From assembly GCF_022539315.1 (NCBI RefSeq), contig NC_066315.1:120223374-120287373 (forward strand): DNA of 64,000 nucleotides, given 5' to 3'. The notes beneath the pieces are model-generated. The model was not told where the DNA came from, did not search any database, and saw only the letters and a program-made list of their open reading frames with translations. The position numbers and the translations under genes were made by a program. Each line of letters opens with the position of its first letter. The stretch's first letter is position 1. Below, piece by piece: positions 20,802-34,109 of this stretch. This DNA is from Serinus canaria. Its lineage: Eukaryota; Chordata; Aves; Passeriformes; Fringillidae.

Positions 20802-23800
20802 GGTATAAACAGTTACCTAAAATATACATTCAAATGCAAAGTGTTTGAAATATTGATCCACAAACACCAAAATATCCATAAGTCAAGCATTAATATTAGG
20901 TTTATTTGAAGGAGGTGACTTTTTTCAAACATTCTGTCAATACAAGGATGACTAAGACACCATAATTCTGTGACAAGTGCTAAAATTCTCCAATACCTCG
21001 AGAAATTCATCAATTTCAATTATAACAATCTGTTTTTTGAGCATTTGGATTGCAGTGGTGCCTCCTGTGAGTAGCTTGTAATCAGGACTGTTGCTTCCCT
21101 GCTGCATACCATATAAATATTTATGAAATTAGTAAAATAATATTTTAAGGGTTCTTTGAAATGCGAATCATAGCCAGATCCAGAGCACCTACTAAGCATC
21201 TAACATCAAGAGAATGACCTGGAATCCCTTAATTCTGCAGTGAAGATTGTTTGGCCTCTCCGAAGGGCAACCTACAAATCCTACACAGTGGGGGACTGGT
21301 TCTGTGCCATGCAAGATAACTTTCTGCAGAGCACGGCAGACTGAAACAATTCTTACTTTCCAATATAATTTCCAGTGTAATATGTAATTTAAGGAATTAA
21401 CATTCTGGAAAGCACATAGCATGACACAGCAGAGGGTATGCCATAACCTAAGGATTTCGCTGTACTACCAAGGCAGAAACAAAGCCAGATTCTTAACTCT
21501 GATTGGTCTTGACCATGTGCCTTGTTTGGGTGTTTAATTTGATGTCACATGTGTTTGCCATAAAATTCAGCTGTTTTTTTGCAATGGTCTAGCATGTTTC
21601 CAAGAGGTATCACAATGATCTCAGTTCTGGGAAATATAAGAGAGTAGACAAATTAAACTACCTCATTTTTCACCACAATAATGTGGCTGTGTTATCAAAA
21701 AGGTCCTAAGACAAGAAGTACATTGCTGCAATCTTTAGACCAAATCACTGAGACCATATCACCCTTTCAGTGATATTCTTTATTTTTAGATTCTATCTGA
21801 AGGCCGAGAAACTAAGAAAAAAACAAAAAATATTTTGAGGTACATTGTCCTAGTATGCACTGTAGTCAGATGGAAATCTTTCTGTCTGGTGTCTCTTGCT
21901 GGGCCTGGGTAATTTTCCTTGATGCACATAAAAGCAAAGTGCACAATGTTACCTGCATGCTTTTTATTAGTTTTGCTCTATTCATTTCTGTTGGGGCTGG
22001 GGGGAAGGGAGGATAATCTTTGACTTTAATCAGGTAAGATAAATACCTAAATGTTCAGGAAAGAAATGGAATACGCTCTGTTTAGGACATAAATTCTTAA
22101 TAAAACTTCCAAAGTTGCATCAAGCCCAGAATAAAAGGAGGAGGTTGGCTGCAAGTTAGCACCTCTCTTTGTAAAATCAACAGCTGCACTTGGAATTACA
22201 GCGCTGGAGAGCTTATCCTTGCTGATGACTGACAGGCTACTTTCTTGCTGAAAAAAAAATGAGCAATCAAATATGGAAGGAAGCCCTGTGCATAGAATCA
22301 AATTCTACACATTCTTAAGCATGGCACAAACTTGCTTAAGTCAATGAAGCCCGTTTTTAGGAGGATTTTTGCAGCTTGACCCTGATAAGGTGAGTGCCTA
22401 CACACAATGTGTCCTTGTCATCATGGTCCTGAATGACTCAAATGACTTGTAATGTGGCACAAAGATTTTCACCTGTAGACTGTCAGTTTGAATCTTTCAA
22501 GCAACCAAAAGTTCCTGCTGCAAGAAATTTTATGCAAAAACTCCAAGCAATGTTAGAAGAATATTAAGGCTGCATGTATAGCTGTATTCTCGTTTCAGGC
22601 AGGACTGTCATTCATTTTTAACATCCCCCTTTCGGCTACAGCATGATGATTCTGTCTTTAACAACTCAGTCACATAGCACCCTTCAAGCAGTGTGGGACA
22701 GGCATTTTCCCCAAATCTGCAGAAATCTTTGCTTTGATGAGCAGAAATCTTTATTCAGTTTCTGAGCACCCCATAAGCTTATCCCAGTCTAAGTGAAGGA
22801 AGACAAAATAAGCACATAATTGATTGACACTGTACATCACAGTCATGATGAAAGTTTAGTTGTATTGAAAATGTCTTTCTTGAAAATCTATTGAATTAAA
22901 ACACCAAAGCAGAAAGGAGAAATACTTGTTTTAACTATGTGAAAATGGGTCCCTTATATAATCAGAAATATTAGTGATTGCTAGTTGTAGCTTAAATAGC
23001 TTTTGCCTCCTGGGGTGTTTGCTTTCATCAAATGAAATGCAAGAGATCTAAATGCTCATTTAGCCTTTCCACAGGAAAATCTGACTCTGTTCAGCTTTAA
23101 ACCTAATAAGAATCTCTCCAAAAGACTGGTTCTGTTACCTTGATTTCTTGAAGAAACTATGCTTTTGAAGGTCTTCTGTTTCCTGCAGATCTCTCCACAT
23201 ATCAGCAAGCTACCCCACCTTCCTTTACTAAAACACCTGGAGCACAAAAATCTCTCACAAAAGAGAAGGCTTTTGTCTAGGCAAGTGACTCAGGTTCTCC
23301 CCTCTCCATGTACAGGTTCAGTTTTGAAGATGGGTTTGTTGAAGGGTTGATTGCTGGCTGAATCAGCACCTTTCTATGCTCCCTATGTGAATAAAAACTA
23401 ACTAAATGAAGATGGTATCTCCTGTGGTGGTCACTTGTGTCGCTACTGCTGCAGCCAGTGGAGTTTTTCTCTGTATGGTTGTGTAGGGAATCTTCTGCAA
23501 TGCCCTGAGTATTCTTTGAGGAAAATATGTGTTGAGAATCCTGAAAAATCCTGCAAAGCTTGGAACAGACAGAGCTGGTAAGTCTTTGTAATATTGTAAT
23601 TTGCTTGGGCTAATGATCCCAATCAGTGCTATCAGGTCAAGGCTTTTGGGAGCTGTTGGGCTGGAGGCAAACTCAAATTTAGTCATAGAGTACTGAAATT
23701 AAGAGAACTATTTTCTGCTTTAAATGAGGTGTTAATTATCCTAGTAATTGAAAGCAGACTAATTAACTCGGAGAGTGACTGACATCACTCAAGCAGAGTT

Positions 23801-26800
23801 GTAGGAAGTGCTGAGCCACTGAGGAAGCACATAGCAGAGTGCAGTCAGGGATCCCTGGTCCACTGAGGGGTCCTTGGTTTGTATGGTAATTTTGGCTGAC
23901 TGCTCTGCCCGGAAGAGGACTGGGCTGCAGTGGTGTGTCCTGGCCTGAGGCCAGACACCTCCTGTGCCTGTGTCCCTCTGGCACACCTGGGCTGCTCCTG
24001 CAGCCACCAACTCCAGGCTGGGCTCCACCTTCCTTCTTGTCCCCATGTCCCTGAGGGAGAAAGGAGAGCAATGGAAAGGCATCTGGATCCAGCAAGCACC
24101 TCTGTAATTCAGCATCAGCCTGAAAGGGAGGCTGGGAAATGTTATTAACCAGAGTAGTGAACAGCTTCTGTTGCCTTGGAGCTATTGTTTTTGTCTCTAG
24201 CAGGGCTGCTTTGAATATTAAAGGAACTAATAGGGATCCAAATTAAAAACTGTGATTAATGTTATGAACCAGCCTAGTGTGCTCACTCTGCGAGAAAGAA
24301 AGGGATAATAGATAACAGTCCAAAGCCTGTCTTGCCCAAGTGAGCAAGTTCATTAAGTTGTATGGTGGCTGCTGCAACAAAGATATTTTATAGTGCAAAG
24401 TAACTCTTATGTTAGCATTTGGCAGAAAGCTACTGTTCTGGTGAAAACAGAAAACAAGTATTTTGAACATTTTCTTTCTTTCTTTTTTTTTTTTTTTTTT
24501 GATTGTGTTGTGTGGCTCTTTTACTGTTAGTGTTGTCGAAGTCCAGAATACTACTGCGACTATATCCTGCAATGATGTGTTCATGAATATTATTTTTAGA
24601 TGCATCTTGGCCATTTTTTTTTACAGGCATGGTATTGATTCAAAAACACTTCTTTGTGCTTCTGTTATCTTCAGTTACCACCCCCATATCAGCACCGTGC
24701 TCTTCTGCATTTTTTTAGTTTTCTTTTCAAGTTCCAGCTATTGTATATAAATATATTTTTAAAAAATTATTTGACTAATAAACTAAATTTAATTTTCATG
24801 CAGCTTTTCTATATGGTACATATGGCCACAAAATAATAGTCATTTTTTAATCAGCAGATGCTAAAAATATTTATTCATAATGAAGTACAGAAACAATGAT
24901 AATAGCTGATTAAACATATGATGAATGTGTGTATCAGTATATCCATCTGTATATAAAACCTTTAGCAGCAGACAGAGCAAAAGGTCTGGAGCTTCTTCTA
25001 GCACTGGCTGATGCAGTCCAAGCTCCTGCTTAGCCTGATGCAGGTGTTCACTCTCCCCATGTGGGTCAGGGCTGCAAGTACTGTTACAGCATGAATATGT
25101 TGAGTTTATTGGGGTGGAAGCCATTTCTGTGCCAAAGACCCTCTTTAGGTCTTTGCATGTCCTTTCTGCACAGATACAGATCTCCTCCATAAAGATAAAT
25201 GGTCATCTGAATCTTTTTTGAACATCATAAAAAGCAGACACCAAACCCTCCCATACTTTAACAAAAAAAATAATAAAAACCACACAAACCAAATTACCAA
25301 ATTACCAAAACACTACTGACCAGTGGAAAATATAGAGATTTGCAAGCTCTACCTTGTGTTAAGAGGTGTTAAGCAGCCACAGCTTACAGAATTACAACAT
25401 TCAGAGTGCTGAAAAGTCTAGTGATATTATGAGACAGTTCCTTTAAACCTACATGCTAGATGTTCTCAGTATTGGCTCCTGTTTCTGGTTTTATCAGTCA
25501 TGGCCTGTTCAAAACTGAAGAAATAAAACCTTTTTGTATTCTTTTGCAACTACTGGACAAATTTCACGTGGTGAAAGTTATACAAACACATTAATTTTTT
25601 TCAGAGCCAGAAAGTCTCTGCAATGGTTATGGTGAGACTGTGTGACACCATACGGTTTGGAAAGGTTTTTATAAGTATTTAAAATTAATCTAAATTTATG
25701 CTTCTGCAGAAATTATTCCAACAGCAGTTCCATGGCATTAAGACCTTTCATTTCCTAGCTTTGAAAAGTGACACTCACCTGCTTTCTAATAGGCTAAGTA
25801 ATTGCTAATGAGCAGATGTGAGACCTCAAGGATATTCCTTTTACAGCTGTAGAGTGTCTGTTATGCTCCATGCAATGAGAAGGAACCATTCTGGTATTTT
25901 CACTCAAACTCCAAGAATAGCTAGACTTCCATTCAAAGAATCTGAAAAAAGGAGATCCATGAAACTCAAACAACAATTTTCTAAAGGTGATGACTTTCTG
26001 CTGCTACTGTCAGTCATGGCTGTGAGTGGTCCTTCAGATTTGCAGATAAGGGCACCCTGCACTGCTGGGGCAACGGGGCTACCAAGTGTGAGCCTGCTTC
26101 AGGAGGTGGCAGGAAACCAGAAGTGCGATGCTCTTGCTGTCCATTAATGCAGAATTATGCTGCTGAGTCTCCAGTCATGCTGTCCTGAAAGGGGTTTCAC
26201 TGGAAATCTAGCTACATTGTGGAGAGAGATGCTGAGCCTGGAGATTCCAATTTCATTGCCCAGGTGGCTGAACTGGGGAGACACCAATCTCAAGGATGGC
26301 TGGCAGACCAGAAACCTGGGAAAGCATCCTGGACTAGGCACAGAAACTGAATTCTGCCCCTGAATAATTTGATAAAAGCATGTGTGGTTGAGTCTCCTCA
26401 TGACAGCAGACTGTGAGGTAACCAAGCAAGACTGGCTGTTTATTTATTTAAATGTAGAGACTTCAGCAGCTTGTAGTCCTCCCAGACTTCTGCATGTGTG
26501 TCTTCTCCAAAGGAAACCCTGAGCAACTTTCTTTTAACTGAGTTTTTACCTCTCCACGGGTCAGTGTAAATACTGAATGCAATATTTAGTCTAACTTATG
26601 TGCCAAGAAATAAAGAATTCTATGTTTGTGGGTTGTATGTGTCTTAAAATTTGTAGACTGTTCAGCAAATAGGAAATCCATAGTCTACAAAATGTAAAGC
26701 TGCTTTTTCACTGTGTTCAGAGTATACAGTACGGTGGTCTCAGTAACAAAAATTTAAGTGTTTAAGGATGTAGGTGCTGATACCAGCAAAATAAAATAAA

Positions 26801-27507
26801 GAGATTGTTTATTAGATTTACCAGGTTAGCACTTCATTACATAACATTGTCCTATCTATTGTATAGCAGACAGTGATGACACTCCTGACTTTATATCTTA
26901 CTGAAATGTTTTGCCTTTTTCTGGCTACCCCATGAAATGTAAATTTAAGTCTAACCTGAAGAACGAAGTTCTGGGCAATAGTATTCTGTCATCTTAAGGG
27001 TAAAACCATTTGTTTAGTTTTAAACACAGATGAGAGAAGAATTTTCACTTTAGTTGGGTATTTGATGACTAAAGAAAGCTTCAGGAAAAAGGAGAATGTA
27101 GTGAAATGTACAGCCTGAAGGTAAACTTGAATCCAGATTTCCCTGCCCAGACATTACCTGCCAGAATGGTTTTTCAGCTCCCAAGGCAGCGTGGGAGACA
27201 CCAAGCTACCTCCTCTGCAGGAAATATCATTGCTATTCTAAGGACTTTATTGGTCATGGAGTAGTACTGAGAGTGGTCACCCGTGGAATTTGTAATAGAA
27301 TTAAGGACTGTATTGTTCCTATTCAAGCAGATCTTAGGGAAGGAAAAGTTCTTTGGGCTACTTGGAAAGTATACTCTGTTAAACCCATGGCAAATTCCCT
27401 GGGATTTGGGTCAAAATAGTGAACAATTTGGGTTAATGCTTACCCTACACACGCCACACCCAGGGTTGGTTCAATCCTGTGTCAGAATTAATTATTTCCT
27501 TGCTCTG
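20802..27507. other. Intergenic, nothing recognised
   Basis: No supported gene on either strand. A poly(T) tract lies at 24483-24500. A slightly G/C-richer patch at about 23900-24100 gives overlapping antisense open frames (23763-24115) with no domain. A GGTTCAATCC B-box-like string at 27468-27477 has no A box or cloverleaf. Confidence 0.5.
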
Positions 27508-27750
27508 CAGCTGTGTGGGTTGACCCTGGCTGGACACCAGGTGCCCACCAAAGGCACTCTATCCCTACCCTCCTCAGCTAGAGAAAATATAATGAAAAGC
27601 TCATGGGCTGAGAAAAGGACAGGAAGAGAGCACTTAGCAATTACAACCATGGGTGAAACAGACAATTTGGGCTAAATTAATTTAATTTACTATCAATCAA
27701 ATTGGAGTTGGGCAATGAGAAGTAAAAATTTAAGCCTAAAGCACCTCATG
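27508..27750 (+). mobile_element. ERV LTR-like fragment, 5' part
   Basis: GGGTTGACCCTGGCTGGACA and AGGTGCCCACCAAAGGCACT followed by CCCTCCTCAGCTAGAGAAAA match, block by block, the start of the element at 63588-64000 (shared AATTAATTTAATTTA, ACAGACAATTT/GGGCAAAATA and GAGAAATAAAA/GAGAAGTAAAA). The copy is truncated after about 240 bases where unrelated sequence (CATGTCATTAAAG) begins. This repeat type is, from memory, frequent in songbirds. The family name is uncertain. Confidence 0.7.
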
Positions 27751-28180
27751 TCATTAAAGACCCATAGACAGCTTAACAGAGACCATAATGCAAACTTCCC
27801 ACCAGTGCTGGGGTCACACTGGCCTGCAACATGGACCCCATTTGGTCCCTTAGGGCCAGCACAGGACACAGTGTGCTCTCTAACTGATGAGCTGAAAACT
27901 TTAATCACCAAAAATGAAATGGCTCTTATTTGTCCAAAACAGGTGACCACTGCTATCAAACATGATACTGGCTGCATTGTCAGAATTGCAACAGAAATAG
28001 AACAAACTTCTGAACATCATTGGTATGGTGCTTTTATGAGATATGCACCATCTGCAAACAGCATATTGCATCTTATATTACATCCTATGATCGTTGTACT
28101 ATTGTGCTGCGTTTTATTCGTTTTGCTGGTAATATATTTTTATGTCTATGTTTATCACACATCTCTCTGTGTTAGAAAAA
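27751..28180 (+). pseudogene. Degenerate retroviral env-TM-like remnant
   Basis: An open frame runs from 27715 to 28416. Codons in the region 28010-28160 encode a Trp- and Pro-containing juxtamembrane segment, then a hydrophobic span of about 25 residues and a short basic tail. That order is typical of the C-terminal end of a retroviral transmembrane envelope subunit. No fusion peptide, surface subunit, gag or pol is visible nearby, so this is a small relic and cannot produce a working envelope. It sits directly after a truncated LTR-like piece, not the normal env-to-3'-LTR order, so rearrangement is likely. It could instead be a chance membrane-segment frame. Confidence 0.4.
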
Positions 28181-29590
28181 AAAATCATCAGTTGTTACCT
28201 GATTTGGGCTTAAGTGAGGGCCCAAATCCTCCCCTGAGCAAGGCAAGAGGACTAGCAGCTCCACTCCTCACCCAGGCTCTGTTTTCTCTCAGAGGTCTGT
28301 GGCAAGGAGCAAGGCTGACTGTCCCTTCTACTCTGGTTTTGGCCCAACATACAGCCGATGTCACACCCCAGCAGGTACTGGCACAACCACTGAGGCACAG
28401 AGAGAGCAACATGTAAGTTAGAGAGTTTGTGAGCTGGAGAATTTGTGTAATAATAAAGTGATGAATTAGAGAATTCATGTTTTCTGAATAAAGAGCATTG
28501 AGCGCCATTTATTTCCTAAATTTAGTGAGGTCCTGATTTAATTAATTAATTAATTTAATGTATTTAATTAAGTTTAATTTATTGAGTATGTCATCGTGTA
28601 TACTGAGATATCAAAACAGTATATGACATTTCGGTGTGTGGTAGAAATAAAAAACTGGAAAAGGAAAACTGTCCTTTTCTTTCCTTCAGCTTATGAGTCT
28701 CTCTGATTACTAAGGTTTATTCAGCTTATATGTGAGATCAGTGCATCATAAGTTGCCTGTAAATCACTGTAAACAATTTAGTAAAATATTTATTTTTAAA
28801 GGAAGGCATCTCTGTTCTGAAGAAAAATCTTTGCCAAGGTACCTAAGCAAGGTAAGAGTTAAAGTTTCTCCCTTTTCTTTGTCACTATTTCTGTAGGTGT
28901 TAGGAGATCTACTTTGAGACATGTCTTGATCCAGAAAGGCTGAGGTGAAGTAAGGTTGTTTGCATTTGTGCTTTGTGAGGGTTTACTTTCAACAAATTAT
29001 TCAAGCTCAGATGTTTAAACATTTGCTCATTTTCTTGTTTCAGCTTATGAAAATTATTTCTATCCATAAAAGAGATCTTAGTGTTTTCTGAGGACTTGTG
29101 CTGCTGTAAGATTTGTCGGTCTGTCCTCCTTTGCTTCCCTATGGTTGTCCTTATCTAGGGAATTTTCCTCTGCAAAGGAGACTACAAAGCTTACAGCATG
29201 CCATGCATATCTTACATGCTGTCCTGGGAGTCAGCTGCAGAGTCACCATTTCTGTCTGTTGTCCAGTCAATGAAAATAGATTGTCAGTCCTACCATTACG
29301 AATCACAACATGGGTCCTGGCTGCCTTGCCTGACTTTGCTTGCTTTATATGAGCAAAGGGGAAGATGGATGGGGCTGGCTTTTTGAAGGAAAAGGCTACA
29401 CCACTACCTCGTTACTGAGCCAATACACGAATTCTAAAGCCACTCGGCAAATTTCAGTGGAAAACCTCCTTTCCTTTCTTATAAAGAAGCTCTACAGTTA
29501 TTTGGTGTTTGATAAGAAAGCAGACTGTCTGACAGTGCTCTGGAGAAGCTGCTTCCCAGCAATCTCACAGGCAGTGTTTGCTCATTAGTA
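28181..29590. other. Intergenic with TTAA-rich tract
   Basis: After the env-like remnant there is a 9-bp inverted repeat (GATTTGGGC / GCCCAAATC, about 28201-28230) and an ATTA-type simple repeat at 28536-28590. No gene is supported. Frames at 29113-29352 and 29340-29588 have no domain. Confidence 0.45.
28536..28590. repeat. (TTAA)n simple repeat
   Basis: TTTAATTAATTAATTAATTT and related A/T blocks. A low-complexity tract, palindromic by composition. Confidence 0.65.
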
Positions 29591-29650
29591 GGAGTCACTG
29601 GCGGGCAGTGACTCCACCGCGGTCCCCGGAGCGCTGTCAGTCAGCGCCTT
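29591..29650. repeat. CpG-rich cluster of three short palindromes
   Basis: Within 60 bases lie a perfect 10-bp hairpin (GGAGTCACTG / CAGTGACTCC, 29591-29615, loop GCGGG), the self-palindrome ACCGCGGT (29616-29623), and GCGCTG / CAGCGC with a 5-base loop (about 29631-29647). CpG is locally enriched against an A/T-rich background. Function unknown. Confidence 0.65.
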
Positions 29651-29814
29651 TGATTGCTGGGGATTGCTCAAAGAAGTGAAAAATGTTTCCCTTCACCTGA
29701 TGTGGCTGAGGAAAACAGCAATTATCCAAACATTGCATCTCGCTGTGACAGCCTCTTGTCTTCTGTGGGTGAGGCTGAGTGCCACTCCTGGAGAGGAAGA
29801 GCGGATCACTTCAG

Positions 29815-30345
29815 TGTACTGAGCACTTCAGAGTGCTGTGTCCAGTTCTGGCCCCTCAGTTTGGGAAGGATGTTGAGACACTTCAGCACATCCAGAGGAG
29901 GCAACACGGCTGGTGAGGGCCTGGGAACACAAACCCTGTGAGGAATGACTGAGAGAGCTGGGGGTGTTTAGCCTGGAGAAAAAGAGACTTGGGGTGACCT
30001 TATCACTCTCTACAACTCCCTGAAGGGTGGCTGTAGTGAGGTGGGGGTTGGTCTCTTCCTCCAGGCAGCAACTGACAGAACCAGAGGACACAGTCTTAAG
30101 CTGTACCAAGGGAAACATAAGTTGGATATTAGGAAAAAGTTTTTTACAGAAAGAGTGATAAAGTTTTGAAATGCATGGCCGGCCTGGGGAGGTGGTGGAG
30201 TCACCGTCCCTGGATGTATTTAGAAAAAGACTGGATATGGCACTCCATGCCATGGTTTAGTAGAGGTGTTAGGGCTGGGTTGGACTCACTGATCTTGAAG
30301 GTCTCTTCCAACCTAGTCATTCTGTGAATTCTGTGAATTCAGTGT
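29815..30345 (+). mobile_element. CR1 LINE 3' fragment with terminal microsatellite
   Basis: Sense-orientation CR1 from the ORF2 C-terminus (CAGAGTGCTGTGTCCAGTTC near 29828, TTTAGCCTGGAGAAAAAGAG near 29968) to the 3' end GGTCTCTTCCAACCTAGTCA. It is followed by the CR1 signature of repeated ATTCTGTG units (ATTCTGTGAATTCTGTGAAT, about 30320-30340). 5'-truncated, with stops, inactive. Confidence 0.88.
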
Positions 30346-33300
30346 GTTGGGATGTGCTCCATCCCCAGCATGGTTTATGTGACGACTGCCCCAGCAAGGG
30401 GTTAAAGTGCCATGAGAGGGGGAACTCAGGGAGCCTAAATTGCAAAAGGGATTAGCAGCCCTGTTACACAATACTGCAGGTTTGATTCAAAGGCATGTTG
30501 AGCCCACACCTCTTCCCTGTCTGACACCTTTATCTCATATAACATCAGTGTTGAGGGGAAGTAATTGCTGAATTCACCTGCATTTTTCTTGTATATTTTA
30601 TTGCCTGTTCCTTTAGAAATTCAGTAATCATTTGGCAGAGAGCCTGGTAGCAAAACCAGACCAATAAACTGAAAGTTGGCCATTACATTTGGTTTGCTTG
30701 CACATGAGTAAACAGCACAAAAAAGAAGCAGCAATACACAGTCCAGTGAGAAAATGGCAATTTTAAGAGCAAACCAGTACATAAAGAAGTACAAGGAATT
30801 CTGTGGAGAGGTGGCAAAGAAATACTCTTGAGGTGTGGAGGTCCTAAAAGTCTGTCTGTTTGAGGCCTGACAGCCCTGCAGAAGCTGAGGCACACATTTT
30901 TTGTTGACTCTGCCATGGGATGGTCATTTCTGACAGAGCAAGCTGCTGGGCTCAGAATTCCTGTAGGATTTCTCAGGGACACTTGTCAGGTTTCATTAGT
31001 CAATGTCCTTGATGTACTGTGGCAGGAATCCACATGCACTGTCCATGGGAAGTGGCTAATGAAGGTTTTTAAGTTTCAATTAACAGCCTGACAATGGAAA
31101 AGCAAATGTGGATACAACAGCTCTCAGCTGCTTGCAAAGAAGAAATGGGAAGAACTCCTTGTAGTCTCAACAAGAAAGAACAAAAATCTTGGGGGAAATC
31201 TGTTCTGACATCTGGTTTGTGTTGCTGCAAGTCATCCCTGCAGAGCCTTCCCTGTGGGCTGGGGTGACCTGAGGCTGTTCAGAGCTGTGGCTGTGGTTTG
31301 TCACAGGTTTAAGTGACAATACTTTTGGGTTTTGGGTTTTGTCCTGTTGCTTGTGTCACAAATAGTTTGCATAATAATCATCAGTGAGCAAGTGGGAAGT
31401 GCAAAAGTGCAATTCATTATCCTCAGGAGAGAGTGTATCATTTTGAGGCATTCCCAGAGCTCAGGAGGACCAGATTTCCTTTGGTGTGCCCAGGGCTCCT
31501 GTAAGAGTAACTACACCTGGGCTCTTTTACACACAGAAATCCTCGACAGGTCATGGAGTATCCCTTCCCATTTCAATCTAGAGCACCCCAGATATGTCTG
31601 ACTGAGCAGTCCTGAGGCAGCAGGTCCCCTTCATCCCACAGGTGATGGACGTGCTGTGCCTGTGCACGTGGTGTTTCCAGGGCTGGCATACCCTGGGCAG
31701 AAGCAGACTTCAGGACACGCAGGCTGATGGGATGGTCTTGGTAAGGAGAGAAAACATTTTGGGTCTGAGCTTTAGTATCTTCTCCACAAAGCACTCACTG
31801 AGGCCAATTTGCTAATCAAAGTCTACACAGAAGCCCGCAAACACGAATTAATTGTATCTTTACTGAATATTCAGGCTTGATTTTTCAGCAAGTAACTGTT
31901 TGAGGAGAACATTCAATGGACATTAAAATTCTTCTAATTCTGAATGAATGATTCACTCAGGTTGAGATTTGCTGTGAATTTAGCTGCTTCTTCAGCTCAT
32001 GAGCTTCTTACAAGCAACATGCATCTTTCTCTATATTATTTGTTTTTCACTTTTATTTAAGTAGGGCCTTAATTTAGGACCAAACCTGGGGCACGACAAA
32101 GAATTTCTGTGTTGGAATCTGACCCTGCATTAATTTATATGCTGTTTTCTTTCCCCAAGAGATGGAATTATAAATAGTCTGAGAGGAGCATTGACTATTC
32201 TGTGTATGATTTCAAGTAGTCCATGTGTGCTGTGTTCTGGTACATGGTGTAGCTGACAGATGCTTTGAACTCTGGTATCCAGAGAGACACTCAAATCTTC
32301 ACTCATGGTTTTGTGCCTTCTCAAGAGGCAGGGAGCATGTTAGGGCAAGATGGCAGATGGTAAAATTTATGATGGTTCAGGAAATGTTAAATATGCTATT
32401 TTGGGCTAAGGACATCCTGCAAATTAATTATTCTTGAGTAAAATTCTAACATGAGGTGTTAACTGGCCACAGTTTCTGTCAAGTCCATATAGTTTCAGCT
32501 CTGAAGTATTTCACAATGCTGTGGTCTGACAAATTACATTTCTTCTGTGCTGGGATGCTGCTGCTGATACCATTTGGGAGTTTTGTCTCTCTACTTTGTG
32601 GAAAAAAAATAAAAAACTTAAATTGCTAAGGAGCACAAGTTTAATTGATACCTAAAAGCATTAAAAGGAGGCATAAGTCACAGGCTCGGGCAAAGTTCAC
32701 AGGTTATCATGCCATGCAAGATATTTCTCTGGGGGTTTAATATTCTTTCCTACCAAAACACCTGAAGCGCTTCAAAAGGTTTATTTCTTCTAACAAGCCT
32801 GGGTGTGGGGTTTCTTTGTTTGTCTGTTTGTGTGGTTTGGGTTTTTTTCCAAATAGTAAAATTTGAATGGTGCTGCAGGTATATGACATGTAACAGCCTG
32901 GGGCTAGAAAAAATACAAAAGTATTGATGCAGAAGTGAGCACAGTTATGTCCAAAGGATATCTGCTTGTGGACTTTAGCAGGGCAGATAGTATTTGCTTT
33001 GCTTTTCTATTGATTTTCCTTCCTGGCCTTGAGGGGCCCCAGAAAAAGTGAAAAGGGTTGGTGTTTCTCAACCCTCTTAATATAGACATACCCAAAATGA
33101 TTTGTCTAAAATTTCCATGGCACTGCAGAGAAGTGACCCCAAAGCACCCCACTTGCACCCTCAACATATTCTGCCTAGGCAAGAAGAGAGAAAGACATCA
33201 CTGGTGACAGTGAACTCAGTTTCAAGTCCTGCCTTGGTGTCCTGGGGTCAGATATGGGATACGTGCTCTGCCTGTGATAAGACAGCATCTAGTAGAAAGC

Positions 33301-34109
33301 TGAGATAGTTTTTTTTTTCTTCAGCCTTCCCAGGTAGGAATGTGGGCTTGGATCTTGCACTGGATCCCTTCTTCTCCATCCAGGCAGCTCCACAGCAGTA
33401 CTTGTCACGCCTCAGGGTAACAGAGTGACTTGTTTATCTGCTGCAATGAGCACTGCTGAGTCTTCAGAGGAGTGGAATTACATTCTGCATGGTGACTTGG
33501 GCTGCAGCCATGTTACTAAACATTGGCTAAAATTTCCCCTGCTTGTTGCCCTCACTTTATCCCCCATCAGTGGGAGCAATGTTAGGGGCAGTAACACAGA
33601 AAAATCTGCAGAAAATGTTGGCATTTTATCTACTCTGTCGTCTTGCTGTCTTCAGCTGGGTGGCATGGTGCTGCAAATATTGTAAATATTAGCCTATAGT
33701 TGTGTTGTTTTCCCTGTTGGTTCTTCTGGCAAAGCTTTGGTTAATTTTTTTTTGTAGGTGTGGGTAAGAAAAAAACTCTTCTGCTCCCATTCAGCAGCAG
33801 ACAACTGCATTAATTCAACATTTAACTTTAAGAAGAGATCAAACACAATGTCAGGGCTCCTTAGGATTTTCAGTGCTTGGTTTTGAGAGTCAGTGAGGAA
33901 GACTGTCATGTTTCTGGTTTCATAGAAGCTGCAGCTTTTTCTGGCACAGCTCTGATCAGGGTAGCTCAGCCTGGGTGCACGTGGGGTGAGGAACAGCTGC
34001 AGAGCCAGAGAGGGGCGGCCAACCTGTGGACAAGGATGTGGTGGATCTTAAGTCTCTGTATGTAATGCCAGTTTGAAATCTTTTGTTTAGCCAGTTTTAG
34101 GGACAGGAA
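30346..34109. other. Intergenic, nothing recognised
   Basis: No supported gene. Short open frames (30621-30893 minus, 31332-31601 plus, 33425-33685 plus) lack domains. No strong repeat was recognised. Confidence 0.5.

Noticed and set aside
23763..24148. Four overlapping frames on both strands
   Set aside because: A locally G/C-richer patch lowers stop density. No conserved domain or splice signals were found.
27468..27477. tRNA B-box-like GGTTCAATCC
   Set aside because: No A box at the right distance and no cloverleaf or anticodon stem can be drawn.
29815..30253. Minus-strand frames of 141 and 64 codons
   Set aside because: They are antisense to a sense-oriented CR1 copy.
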